Shown here: piece after piece, positions 50,325 to 62,000 of the stretch
Layout: each line of letters opens with the position of its first letter
Numbering within the stretch: position 1 is the stretch's first letter
Assembly: GCA_036345935.2 (NCBI GenBank)
Contig: JADWOT020001491.1
Coordinates: 1 to 64,000, forward strand
Source of the DNA: Taenia hydatigena
Taxonomy: Eukaryota; Platyhelminthes; Cestoda; Cyclophyllidea; Taeniidae
Length of the DNA: 64,000 nucleotides
Reading direction: 5' to 3'
The notes under the pieces: generated by a model
What the model saw: only the letters and a program-made list of their open reading frames with translations
Database searches by the model: none
Told to the model about the DNA's origin: nothing
Made by a program: the position numbers and the translations under genes

Positions 50325-50515
50325 TGCTTGATTTTGCGACTAGGTATCCTGACTTGGACCGCTCTCATATGGACCGCAAATTCATACATGTGGCATCCAG
50401 TTGCGTGTGCTCGCATTGCCCGAGAAGCATTATTCCTGACTCCACTTTTGCTGCCATCCTCCCAACATCGAATTTGAATTGCGAACTTACTCTCCGCTTT
50501 ACAAGGGTCTGAATG
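50325..50515. other. Block open on both strands, copy B
   Basis: Aligned with 39440-39655 and 56500-56320. Plus frame CPRSIIPDSTFAAILPTSNLN resembles the SIFPAFAFVADLSISNLN of copy C. Confidence 0.3.
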
Positions 50516-50994
50516 CACGCGAAGTTCACGTCGAAGACTGGGCTGTGGATGCTAAAATTCGAAAACGTTGATTTTGGATTCCAGTAACTAACTTTACGCT
50601 TCTTGTATGTTGTTCAAATGAGAAAGCATCAACTTGAGGCCGTGAGTGCTACGAGTTATGATCTGCAGTCGCAATCATAACCAGATTTCAAATCGATGCC
50701 AAAATCAACCTCAAGTCGTGTGAGTGTCAGTGAGATGCCAAAGGTTTTAATACCATGAGTTTGCTCTTTTAGTGCTAAACAAGGTGACGCATTCTTATCA
50801 GAAGCCTGGTAAGCCTGTAAAAGTGGGTTTGTTATTTTCTTTTGCATGAGACATCCAATATTTTTACATATTCCATGGCTCAACTGCCCATATAAATGTT
50901 GTATGCTCCATTCGCAATTAATTTTGGAGCCCTTTCGCCATCTTGCCATCACAGTATCACCTCATCAAGAGAGCATTGGCATTGGTCGTTTAGG

Positions 50995-51110
50995 TGAGAG
51001 TTGGGAGCGCGATAGTCGACAACTTCATTGAGCCATCATATTCTTAAAGTTAAATCACCAGTAAGGCGTGATGCACGTTGACAAGACCTGATTCATCTGC
51101 AGTCACATTA
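50995..51110 (-). pseudogene. FnIII-like gene terminal segment, copy B
   Basis: Keeps NVTADESGLVN and STIALPTLT with the shared stop, but has two in-frame stops between them. The upstream FnIII exon is deleted. Confidence 0.5.
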
Positions 51111-52024
51111 AATGTCTGGCTAGTCATGATTAAACTAGCTGTCGGCCGGATCGTTAGATGACTGACCAGCCGAACCATCAACCTGAACGGCTAACCTCCC
51201 AACTGACCAGCAACTCGTATGGGTTCATTCATTGGCATTAAAACGATAAAGCCTACGTTGGTTAGTGTGTCTGCACATATCTTACATTTACCAAGAAAAC
51301 AACGATGGTCCTATGTTACGGATAATGAAGCACTGAACCACGTCACGAATGCGAGGCACAACTTTCGACCAATGCGCTATATCAGACCTTGCTGCATTAA
51401 TTTATTCCTCAATAATGGCGTGAAACTCGTCGGCGTTTGCTACTCCTGCAGTCAGTCCTTCATCCAGACAGTTTAATTCTTCTTGCGGATAAGGAAGCTT
51501 CCGTTTGTGTGGATGCCAAATGGGTTACTGTGGTATAACTACTCCGTGGAAGGAATATGGTTATCAACTCTAGTCTCAATATGGCACCAATAGGTAACAT
51601 TTTAAATTGATTGATATCGAAATAGTAAGGAGTTAGAAACCGTTTAGTTAAGCAGAGTAGCTAGACTTTGGCTCACAGGTTCCGCGTTTTGGCCAGGGAT
51701 TATGCGGGTGACCGATCAAACAGTCACAAAAGCGAGATGACCCCGGGCTTGTCACTAACATTTGTAGTGGCTCTTCCTTCCTTCCCTCTCTTCATCATCT
51801 CCGCCTCCTTGCCCCTATTTACCGCGCTGCCTTCTTTATCGCTTTCCACCTTCCCTTCTCCTAATCAACTTCTTCTTTCCCTTGCCTTCAACTACTTATA
51901 GCCTACTAGCAGGTGCCTGCCGCGATTGTAATTTGCATGCAATTTGGGTGCTTCAAAGCAAAGGCCAAAAGAAATGCACGATGCATTGGTGCAAGAGTCT
52001 TTGTGGTCTTTACTGCTACCCTCG

Positions 52025-52330
52025 GCATGCGTAAAGATAGCTCGTTCTACTTCCTTCTGTGAACGTGTCTTAACCGGACTTACCTCACCGTTGATGGATC
52101 TTGATAGGAAAGAGAAAGGGAATCAAAAATAAAAAGAATTGAGAAGAGTCTGGTTCGATCTACCGTCAACGAGGCAGAATCCAGGCCCCTGAAAGGTGGG
52201 TTTAGCAAGTTACTGCAGTAAGATGCTATAATCATGCCAGACCTTGCAATTTTACCTCCAAACAATTTCAGCAATCCAATTCTGGTCATAGCGCAGGCGA
52301 AAATTCATTTTGTGCTGGTAGTTTTAGTGA
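52025..52330 (+). repeat. Dispersed repeat within copy B
   Basis: Third copy of the 2517-2850 block: GTCTTAACCGGACTTACC, a GAGAAAGGGAATCAAAAAT stretch, GTCAACGAGGCAGAATCC. Confidence 0.6.
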
Positions 52331-52993
52331 AAACTGAAGTTCACTCCTTTTGTTGCCTTTATTGCCTCCCAGATGCTACCAGCTGAATGCTAAAGTTGAT
52401 GTACTGTCCTTTGGGTCCCCATGCTTGAGCCTATAGCGTATGGAGACCCGTAGTACAGGGGTTGGCACATTTAGCGAATCTTGAAGTGCTTAGCAATGGC
52501 AGATGTTTTGACTTGCATTTGCTGACTAAATTTATTTTCCTGGAGTATTTGTTCAAAGTTATTAATCCCATACCGCTTTAGATCGTAGGCTTAATATGCT
52601 GCACAAATTCCTTTGCGAGAATAAAGTGGCCCCCTTCGGCGCAAAACCACGGCTGCGCCTATGAGGCGAAAGTTTACTGTACTATTATAGTCTGCTAGGC
52701 AGCATAAACGGAATGTAATCATCATTGGAGGAACTCTGGCAAGAAATTAAAGAGGTCATTTTTGACACAATACTTCCACCCTATGTTAAAATGGAATAAC
52801 TTACTGGCACCTAATCCGCTTTGTTTGCGTCCAAAACATGTGCCTCATTTCTATAAATTTTGTAAGAACGATGTGGATCGTAAAGTGACAAACAAACGCA
52901 ATGGTGAACCGCCTTTAAAATCTTTTATGCAGTCAAATCAATTTGGCGGTTTCTGAGTCCCCTTCGACCTCTCCTACTTATTTTTTTTCAGTA

Positions 52994-53406
52994 GGACCAC
53001 AAAACCAACATTTCTGGATGGACAAGCTGATGCGGTTGAAGTGTGTCTGGTTGTAAAATACAATCATTTCGACTCGATGTCTGAACATCGTTTGACAGAA
53101 ACATCTGGCTCTTTGGTTAGGTGCATTTGAATCTACGTTGTAGAGTGTTCCGCCCATTTTTATCCATGTAATTTCATTTATTTTAAATTTTGCACCCTCA
53201 ACTTATTTTCCTTGTTTAGAGATGTAGATGTGGAGGCACTTTGCATGCATTCATACCCATAGTGCAGCCGAGAGAGATGCTTTGCTGTTTTGGTATGGAC
53301 ATATCGATAAAATAGTGTGCTGTTGAAAGCGCGGTGGAGGAAGGAGGCATGCTTGGGAAGACAATTGTTAAGTGGAACTTTCATGCGCTTTTTGCATTGC
53401 GGACTG
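52994..53406 (+). repeat. Tandem duplication in copy B, first unit
   Basis: Begins GGACCACAAAACCAACATTTC and runs through TGGACAAGCTGATGCGG and GAGGCACTTTGCATGC to GCATTGCGGACTGCA. It repeats as 53403-53925 with one larger indel. Copies A and 0 have this segment once. Confidence 0.7.
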
Positions 53407-53925
53407 CACAAAACTAACATGTCTGGGTGGACAAGCTGATGCAGCTGAAGCATCTGGTTGTAAAATATAAACTAACCGCAGCATATTTTTATTCTTGGAG
53501 CATAATTTTGCCCGTGAATGACCGCAATCACCGATCTCATTTTAACTTGATGTCTGAACGCTGTTTGACAGAAACAACTAACCCTTTGGTTAAGTGGTTT
53601 CAATTCTACATTGCAGGGTGTTTTACGCGCTTAATTCTTTTAATTTCTTTTATTTAAATTTTGCTTTATCAAATTGTTTTCCTTGCTTATTGATGTATAT
53701 ATGGACGTAATTTGCGTACGTTCCTACTCATAGTATAGCCAACATAGATGATCAAGGCAGACTGATCATGGATTTGAATTACCTTCGTAGAACGCTCTTT
53801 GTATTTTGCCGAAGAGATATCGGTAAAGAAGTGTGCTGCTGAAAGCGCGGTGGAGGAAGAAGGCTTGCCTGAGAAGGCAAGTGCTGAGTGGAACCTCCTC
53901 ATGCTCTTTGCACTGCCGACTGCAG
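53403..53925 (+). repeat. Tandem duplication in copy B, second unit
   Basis: Begins CTGCACAAAACTAACATGTC, with TGGACAAGCTGATGCAGC at the same offset, and ends at GCACTGCCGACTGCA. It contains about 60-100 bases not in the first unit. The minus strand is open for 180 codons (54229-53687), but the other copies do not keep that frame, so I do not call a gene. Confidence 0.65.
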
Positions 53926-55099
53926 ATGATGATGTTAAGGGGAAGTAACTACGATCTACATAAAATCTGCCACACTTACCTACCGACTGCTTCGAGTTGG
54001 GCTTGTGCATACGTGGTCGGGATTTTACTGACCGCCTAACCTCACGTCCATTCCACAACACAGAGAAGTGCACAAGAAGGATCTCAGCAAGTCGATTATA
54101 GCTTGACAGAGGAGACAGGCTGGTTGTGGGTCTAGATAACCAAAGGGCTTTTGAGACGCCAACTTGCAGCAACTGATTGTCCATTGTGTCCCTTTGCGCT
54201 GTAAAACAGACCATCGATTGCATCCGCATTGACTTCTAGGCAATTATTATTACCAGCAAAGTTAAGGTGATGTCTTTCCCTTCCACCAATATTCCTGGTC
54301 AATTTTGCAAATGCAGCGCCTGTTGCCACTTGAAACGAGCAACTACTTCATTGCATCACATGCATTTGACACGTGCCATTCAATAGGCAAGAGCTATAAG
54401 TAATGCTGACTCGCGCCACAGATACATTAACTAGGAAATATGTGAGCGGACAAAGATGAGATAAGCTTATTGGTCTGACAGCAGTTACCTGATTCCAACC
54501 CGTGGTGTGACGGTCGTAGAGTGGCGGCTGAGTGGCAAGCCTTCATAGTTAAACGCGAGACCACTTGTTTCTCTGCAGGTTGTATTTTGGCGCTAATGGC
54601 ACAACCAGACGCCGAGTCCAGTAAACATTCAGCGTTCATCTTAGTGGATTCTCAGTGTTTCTCTTGCTAGCGTTGGTAAAGCTAATGAGTGGGAACGATT
54701 TTTATCCTTAACATTATCATTCAAATGTGTTTTCAGGTTGTATATTAATTTTACACTTTGAAATTGATCAATATTTCTTTTTCAACAGGCTGAATCTTCT
54801 TTTTTAACTTTGCTTTGGTAGTGCGTTTAAATCGGCCCCGGCTTTGCAGCCCTAATTGCTTCAATGCTGACCCACTATGTGTGAATAGGCCTTAACCATA
54901 TCCAGTTGTGCGTGCCCCTCTTTGGACCGGGTGCATTATCGTCAAGATGCTAAAGTGTTGATGTGGCATACGCCAGTGACTCGCACTTTTACTGACTTGC
55001 ACAAGAAGCTGGTGAACAGAACCGATGAGAGGATTGTCAAAACAAACCCACGTTTGGAAGGACTGTGCAGTCATAAGAAACCTTGCAGGTTTTATCGTC

Positions 55100-55345
55100 T
55101 AAATGCACACTTACGCCGTTATTAGCCGTATTACTTGGCTAAGCGTATTCAATTTACGATCTACGATGCAAGTCACTCACCTACAAGACAGTCTCTGCCC
55201 TCTGGATAATTCGCTGGTCACCGATACGTCACGCTCGGCGAGTGTGGGCCATTCTAGCAGAATAGTGTCCCATATAAATCAATTTCAGCGTTGCAGCTCG
55301 CCTTCGTGTGACGAAACGCACGTACACTGCCACTGCGTAGGGGAC
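55100..55345 (+). pseudogene. FnIII-like gene, leader-like and FnIII pieces, copy C
   Basis: Shows AVISRITWLSVF...MQVTHLQDSLCPLDNSLVTD, then after the conserved AG at 55287-55288 SVAARLRVTKRTYTATA and a TAG where the others have TGG of AWEA. The tryptophan codon is lost to a nonsense change. Confidence 0.5.
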
Positions 55346-55609
55346 TAATAATGCTTGCCCAGTTTCCTAACTTGCCAATGGTTCGGTTAAACCAAACGTT
55401 TGCGTAGCGAAATCTATATTCTTGGTGTTGTTGGTGGTGCGTGTGTACCTTGCAGGGCGTAGGAGATATAGTATGGCTGCTGCACCGTACCGTGCCAATG
55501 AATAAACCAAATATAGCTGCTGATCAGATGGGAAGTGAAGGGTTCGGCTCTCGGTTACTTGACAATTTAGCTGGCAGCTCATTGAAACCCAACTGGCTGA
55601 CCATCAAAT

Positions 55610-55730
55610 GCGACTGTGACTGCAGATGAATCAGGTATTGCCAACATGCGTCACATCTCACTGGTAATTGTACGTGGTGGATATGATAGCGCAATGAAAA
55701 GGTCGACTATCGTACTCCCAACTCTCATGT
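55610..55730 (+). pseudogene. FnIII-like gene terminal segment, copy C
   Basis: ATVTADESGIANMRHISLVI, then a variable part, then STIVLPTLM and the shared TAA. Open over this segment, with CTGCAG before ATGAATCAGG as a possible acceptor. It belongs to a gene already broken upstream at 55338-55340. Confidence 0.45.
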
Positions 55731-56319
55731 AATCCACCAATACTCACCATTTCTTGATGATGTGGTGCCACGATGACAAGATGGTGTATAGACTCGATAA
55801 TTAATTGCAAAACAAACATAAAACTCCTGCGTGGGCAGTTGAGCAACACGTTTGCTAAAAGCAAAAGAGAAACCGGCATGCTCACTCTCGCAGGCTTATC
55901 AGGCCCCTGCTATGAATGCACCATTCTGGTTAGCATTTGAAGGGGTAGTCTCATTGTAGTTAAACATGCCTGACCCATGTCCTCAGTACTTTTCGAGAGA
56001 AGTGCGAAGCACAGGCAGCTAACGTGATTCGGCTATATTTTGTTCGTAAGCACAAATTACCCAAGAGGACAAAAACTAGGGGTTTAATATCAAAGGTTCC
56101 TGGACCGTACGCCACCTTTCGCATCTCATTGAACTCACGCGATTTGCGGTCAGCTTTGGCCTTGATTTGAAATCTGTTTATGATTACGAGTGTGGATCGT
56201 ATCTCGTAACGCTCACGAATCTTTGTTTGATACTCTATCACTTGAGCAATATTAAGGGAGCGTGCAGTTTGTCAAAATCAAAGCTGTCTAATCTTAAAAT
56301 CCATATTCCGTGGTCTTCA

Positions 56320-56500
56320 ACGCAAACCCAACGTGTATTCGAATCAGTGTGAAGTGGCGAATACATTTACAATTCAAATTCGATATTGAGAGGTCAGCAA
56401 CAAAGGCAAAGGCAGGAAAAATGCTTCTCGGTGTCTGCGAGTACACGCCACCAGATGCCACGCGTGTGATGAGGCGGTCTGTAGGAAAGCCGACGAAGTA
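56320..56500. other. Block open on both strands, copy C
   Basis: Minus frame SRLDVSYFVGFPTDRLITRV, GGVYSQTPRS. Plus frame GKMLLGVCEYTPPDATRVM. Both have counterparts in copies A and B. Confidence 0.3.
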
Positions 56501-56818
56501 AGAAACATCTAGTCGCGATACCAAACACCAATTGTGATCGACTAGTTAAATCAAGTGATGCAAGCAAACAGCCTTCGATGTATCAAATTCGCATCTCAAA
56601 ATTATTGATGCTTAGAAAGTTCTCATTCCCATACGTAGAGGTTAAACGCTGAGAATTAAAAGTACCATTCTAATCTACGAAAATGTTTTCACAAAGAAAA
56701 TGGAACCAAGCTAATAAATTACCTACGGCTCGATAGTTCCAAATCCCTTTTACTTTGTTTCAAACCCACCCACTGCATTCATAACAGTGTAGGTCATTTC
56801 AGGCATAGTTGTGTGACA

Positions 56819-56824
56819 TTTATT
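56819..56824 (-). terminator. Polyadenylation signal, GP50-like gene C
   Basis: AATAAA on the minus strand, 48 bases after the stop codon, aligned with the signals in A and B. Confidence 0.55.
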
Positions 56825-56871
56825 TCGGAAGCTTTTAAGCACTTTATCGAATGCCGTCATAGACTAACTAA

Positions 56872-57705
56872 CTATATACATGCTGGAGTGCATAAAGCTA
56901 TAGTTCTTTTCCATGTGACATAAAGACAGGCCCACTGTATCATTTCCACTAAATTGATAGCAGAATTGTTTTGCTGCCGGTTGCACCAAATGCGACAACC
57001 ATCAGGTAAGTTGGAAAACGGTGCAAAGCGGATACCACCTACTGCCTCATACATCTTTTGCATGCAGCCCAAGTTTGGATGGAGATCTAAAGTTTGCCAC
57101 ATCGAGCCTGTCACACAAAGCGTTTGCTTTGGCGTGAAGACATCGGCTATGGCATTCAGGTGTCTACAATCCCGATGCTCAAAATCTGGATAATCAAAAT
57201 ATAAAATGACACAGTTGTAATCGGTCAGCCGCATCCTTCCTCTTCCTTCTCCACTATCTCCAGACCATTCACGCATGCCCAGTACGGTGCCACCTGCTGA
57301 CCTCAAGAATGGATTCCAATTGTTTGAAAAGTTGGGAACATCCTTAGACACGTCCAGGAAGAGACGAGTAGAGGAGGCAGAATGCAGTACTGGCAAGTCG
57401 TATTTGTGGCGTCTCATCCGGCATGGCGACAGTCTTGTGCAGCGACATGGCGTGGTGATTAGACAGCTAATCGGAACTTGTGCATTAGCAGAAAACACTT
57501 CCGACTTGAGATCACGGAAGATCTTCTCCACGTTATCGTAATACTCTCTTGCATGGTCAAAACAATGGGAGTGTTCCTCCGCGTCTGTGAAGAATATTGC
57601 CCAGCAGAGGTGTACGTCCACCCATTTTATGTCCTTTACACTGTGGTGGATACTAAGGGTTTGAGTAGGAATGTCTTCATTTGGTCGCTTATCTGTTGAC
57701 TTCTC
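56872..57705 (-). CDS. GP50-like cysteine-rich antigen, main coding exon (copy C)
   Basis: Open from the acceptor TTCTGTTTTAG to TAG: 277 codons. It aligns with copy A along nearly its whole length: VHLCWAIFF, HCFDHAREYYDNVEK, SCLITTPCRCTRLSP, YDLPVLHSASSTRLFLDVS, KDVPNFSNNWNPF, LTDYNC, DFEHRDCRHLNA, GSMWQTLD, LGCMQKMYEAVGG and CRIWCNR. As in A, no ATG lies near the exon start, so a leader exon is expected upstream (towards 58-59 kb) but was not found. The last residues differ from A by a frameshift-like change near the C-terminus. Many differences from A are substitutions that keep the frame, with few indels in the exon compared with the flanks. That suggests selection acted after duplication. 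GP50 family membership is tentative. Confidence 0.6.
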   Translation of the reverse strand, partial: EKSTDKRPNEDIPTQTLSIHHSVKDIKWVDVHLCWAIFFTDAEEHSHCFDHAREYYDNVEKIFRDLKSEVFSANAQVPISCLITTPCRCTRLSPCRMRRHKYDLPVLHSASSTRLFLDVSKDVPNFSNNWNPFLRSAGGTVLGMREWSGDSGEGRGRMRLTDYNCVILYFDYPDFEHRDCRHLNAIADVFTPKQTLCVTGSMWQTLDLHPNLGCMQKMYEAVGGIRFAPFSNLPDGCRIWCNRQQNNSAINLVEMIQWACLYVTWKRTIALCTPACI

Positions 57706-57859
57706 CTAAAACAGAACATTAAATGGTAAATTTCGGCAACTTTCGGGCTGATGTCGATGCGAAAGGGGCTTAGTAAAGTTATCCAACGGACGCAGAGTTA
57801 ATCGAACCCATCTGATACATAGCCATGCAAATCTGATATGATCTGTTTAAATGAAGCCT

Positions 57860-57867
57860 CTTTTATG
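57860..57867 (-). promoter_or_regulatory. TATA-like box of GP50-like gene C
   Basis: CATAAAAG on the minus strand, 155 bases before the exon start. Just downstream a micro-frame (MAMYQMGSINSASVG, stop) resembles AMSHVGLINSTSIA in copy A. Confidence 0.4.
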
Positions 57868-58751
57868 CATCAAGTGATCATGGATGACCAGTTCTAAGCA
57901 CTTCTCACATCCAACCAATCAGCGAGTCCTAATGACCAAAATAGATTCTTGGGAGCTACTCAGATCTGTTTGGAAGGATGTATGCAAGTCGTGGCTACCA
58001 GTCTTGCGATTTGTAATGATGTTGTGTTGATTTATTCATCACTAATAAGAAGCATGCTAGATTTTAAAATGTCCTTTTTTGAGCATAATGCAAAGAAATA
58101 TTAAAATACTTTTTGACGTGAATTGATGTAGACAGGTATATATACACATCTAGGTGTTAGCTAAACTAGTACAAATTGCAAATTATGTGCTCTTGCTTCG
58201 CTATTGAAAATAGGTGAACATTAACGCACGCTGCTCTTACAAGCCCGATCCGATCCTAATTAGCCGTCTCTTTCAAATAAAACAAATAAATGCAGCTAAT
58301 CTTGACGTGCTATTCTGCATTGATATCCGATGCTGTGGACATTTCAAGCAGCTGCACGCGTACGTAATAGCAACATTCTATGGCAGAATCACCGTCACCG
58401 CCCTCGGTGAAACCGTAATTGTATGCAATAATGCTTCCATTTGTCAATGGAGAGTGCTCAAGGTAGCACTGAGGAGGGTTGCGGGTTCACTTGCAACTCC
58501 AACAATTGAAAGGCATCTTAGGAGATGGCGAAGCTAATGTTAGTGCTGAAGTATCACGCAATACCTGACTCTAGCTTAGTCACAAAGCAGTAATGGTGAT
58601 AAGAAATGAAGTGGGGACGTGTGTCGCTTCTAATTTTTTGTTCCCAGCTATTTGCCTGACTACTGCGATCAGCATTCGCTCCGACCTGTCGACCAATGAA
58701 TTAAGGCTGGACGACAGATACTCAGCTAGGTGGTATGAAAGAACCGACTGA

Positions 58752-58925
58752 GTGATAGCGGTTCCCTTGTGATGATGGACAAGGCGCAGCTCATCGCCTT
58801 ATTCCGCGCACCCGTATGCATGATGCAAAGATTCATCACGCAATAGTTGACCAAGCAGTAAGAGAGCTAGCTTTACATTTGACTCGACAAATTTCTGTTT
58901 ATGGGGAGCCTGGTGGAAAACAAAA
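58752..58925 (+). pseudogene. Conserved opposing frame, copy C
   Basis: GQGAAHRLIPRTRMHDAK, then HHAIVDQAVREL and an extension ending in a stop. One base is missing just before GQG relative to copy B and a TAG lies in the upstream frame, so the copy is broken. Confidence 0.4.
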
Positions 58926-59050
58926 GAGAGTTTACCCAAAGTAAAACAAAATCACATGTCAAAAGTATGCTCTCATAGTTGTTATCAAAAAACCTGCATG
59001 AACATTTGGAATTCCGTGTGTTCTACAGCATAAATTGGGGCGTCTAAGGC

Positions 59051-62000
59051 TGCAAGACATTTGTTTATTTGTTTATTTGCTTATTAAAATATATAAGCCG
59101 TTCTACTGGACCGCCCTCTTTTGCCTTCAGAGAAGTCTCGGAACGATGCAGCGCACCCTGCCTATTGCTTACCACCACTTCACTGGGCTTATAATTTGCT
59201 GCGTTGCAGCGAGCGAGGCACATCAGTTGAGGGGATTTTAACGCCGTCTCCTTCCTTACACACGCCTCCCTTTTTGAGGCATTCTTCAGAGTTGGTGCAA
59301 TCTCCCGCTTAATTTTTTCTTCTATTTGCCAATTTGTGTTCTTTCGGAGTTTATTGGCTTTGCCTTAGCGCATTGTTTGTCAATAAACAAAATCGCATCT
59401 TCTTTACTCTTTCACCAACAGAATTGCAGCTTACATGTTAATTATTACAAATGAGATTCGTGATCAAAGTTTTAGCAAATTTTTAACTAATGCGATCAAC
59501 TAACAAAATTAGAGCTCCTCGAGACCTAATACATGGGTGAAAAGCAGAACAGAATGGGGATCGGGAGTGCTGGCATGGTCTAGAGGCCAGTTTGCCCAGA
59601 AGTGACAAGCCGACCAAGAAATTGCCCGCAGCAGGAGCCGGAATTCAGGCAAACGGCATTGTGTTGCAAGATAATTTATTCGAATAAATGTCAAGTGCCC
59701 CAAATGCGCTTGACATTATTGCACTAACTTAGTCAATGTGAAATCAGTAAGGCCTTGAAGCAGTACATGTCCCACATTCCAGTAGACTTTCGGGAGAAGA
59801 GGTGTAGTTCCTCTTCTGTGTTGTTGTTTCATCTTGAACATTTTATGGTATGGACAGTCGCAGCTAGAATCCTTTGCCTCAAATCTTACGTTCTTTGCAA
59901 AAAAAACACGTCAGAATAAATAAATCACTAAATAATGACCATGCTATGTGAAGATCGCACCCGGGGAAAAGAGGTAACAGGTGCCTAAAGTAGCTTCTGT
60001 GGTGCCAAAATGAATTAGTTGACAATTTTCAAGGGTGAATTTCCCTTGCGGTCGCCTAGTTGTGGAGCGAGAGGATGATACAAATGTTCACTGGAATTCA
60101 TAGCCTCCATGTGCAAACGCTGGTGAACGATTGGGAAATCCTTGGAAGTAGCTGCGGTATCAGTCACAGACAGACCATTTAGATTTGGGCCAGCGATTAG
60201 GGTCCCAGACGACGCCGCACCTACCAACTCTAGAAAGCAAAGCTGTTTCTCTTCCTTTAACCATTCAGCTGTTGACTGATTGGTTGGTGGGTTGGTAGAA
60301 GACGAAGAGCATCTGTGATAGCAAAATGCATTTTTTAGGTCAAGTCTACCCTAGAGACCCCAATTAAATGCACATTAGTCAAGTATCGAACCAATAACTA
60401 GGGAAAGCTAAGTAAGACAGCTTTAGCGCAATGTTCAACAATTATCAGTTGAAGAGTGCCTTCGCCTTTCCGATACATACTTATGTACCACAGTCGATGC
60501 CTTTATTTTTAATTGATACTAACACAAATGCTGACTTCCGAACAATAGTATGCATGCAGGTTTCGTTCTACTTTAATATTTAATAGCAAAAACAATTTGT
60601 TGTCTACATTGTTCAATAAGTGTAGATGAATGGTGAAGTAATGCTCTCTCCTTTGGTCCAATTTAACCAGAGAGAACGGAATTTTTTACCTTACTGTGGT
60701 CAATTCTAAATACCGCGCTCATAGTATTTACTGAACTTTCATTCTACAAATGCTATTTGGTGATTCAAAGTTCCATTGGGGACTGTTTGTCTCGCCTTCA
60801 TGGTTCTAAAGAGGCGTGCAAATCACGATAATGTCTTCTCTTAAGTGTGAGATACTAAGGAAGGCTACCAGTATGTTTTGTTAGGCATGCCACCCAGCCA
60901 AAGTATAGACGGAGGCTTCAGCAACCATAAATTTACATCGAAGTGCAGAAAGCATAATCAAAGTATTACAGTGATGGCCATCAGTCAGCGTCACATTTAC
61001 TGCCTCGCTGAATGGAACGACCAAGCATCCTCAACTGACATTTGAGCTGGTTCTCTCCACCTTACTAAAAGGCAACCTATTTGCAGTCAACAGATTGAAA
61101 ATTTTGTACGTGCATAGATTTCACTCTTACTTTTGCAACAATTTCAGATTAAAGCATAGGGTCTGCTTACTGTTTCTTAGGAGTTCTAATCAGAGATAAC
61201 ACTAAGAGGGCGCCAAAACTAAGTCCGCTTGGAGCCCCTTGATCCTCTTTATTGACATTTCCTGATTTGGTTTAGTCAGATCCAAAATTTAAAGCAAAGT
61301 TCCAGAAATTGCAGCAATTACCGCATTTCTGTCGCAATATGTCAATTGAAATATGCAATTAATCTGACGAATCGTAGGCATTTGAATTCCAAACTAAGTA
61401 ATTAGACTGTCTATTAACATGTTAGTTACAGTCTACTCTGATCTATTACTTTTAACTTTTGAAGGAATAAAGTGAGTGTGCTTGTGATAAGCCGCAGTCG
61501 CTTGACGCTCAAAATTCTTCGAATAATAAATAGGATATTTATAACTTAAACGGAACATTCGGCATCTTGATTTTTCACATTTGATTTTCATGGACCTTGC
61601 AAGCTTCAGATTTGATAAATAATCGAACTATTCGAGAATGTCAGACTGTTCAAACTTGACGCCCATTTGCCTCCAAAGTCAAAAGCAAAACAACTGATTA
61701 GATAGAGAAGATTCGGAGAGGATGTAGGCCAAGGAGAGAGCCCTTCCAGAGGGCAGAGAAATCTGATCGCACCATGGTCTGCTCTGGCCACTTTGGTGGA
61801 TGTGCACACCAAAATTCGTTTACAAACAGACGTCTTTTGGATGTCTCCACCTTTGCTAGACGTCAGTGGAAGGACTGACTCGAAGACGATGAAGATTTCT
61901 GACAGCTACACTATGGTGAGATATAAATTGGGAAGCAATGAACAAGACAGAAATTGCAGATCATATAGTTGGTTGTTTGGGAAGCACAAGCCCACACACT

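Larger units (their letters stand above)
47595..54930 (+). repeat. Large module copy B
   Basis: Aligned with copy A throughout, with local differences. The FnIII-like exon region (A 40.34-40.73 kb) is deleted near 51240, the GP50-like exon is broken, and a segment near 53 kb is tandemly duplicated. It ends against inverted copy C at about 54930-55035. Confidence 0.8.
55035..59050 (-). repeat. Large module copy C (inverted)
   Basis: Reverse complement of module sequence equal to about 40.9 kb back to 37 kb of copy A. Its right edge is near 59050 (CATAAATTGGGGCGTCTAAGG against the CCTTAGACGCC/CAATTTATGCTG edge in B at about 48080). Its left edge abuts the end of copy B, giving a tail-to-tail inverted junction. 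Confidence 0.8.

Noticed and set aside
53687..54229. 180-codon open frame on the minus strand in copy B
   Set aside because: The matching regions of copies A and 0 are interrupted in this frame and other frames are equally long, so the length is chance within duplicated non-coding DNA.
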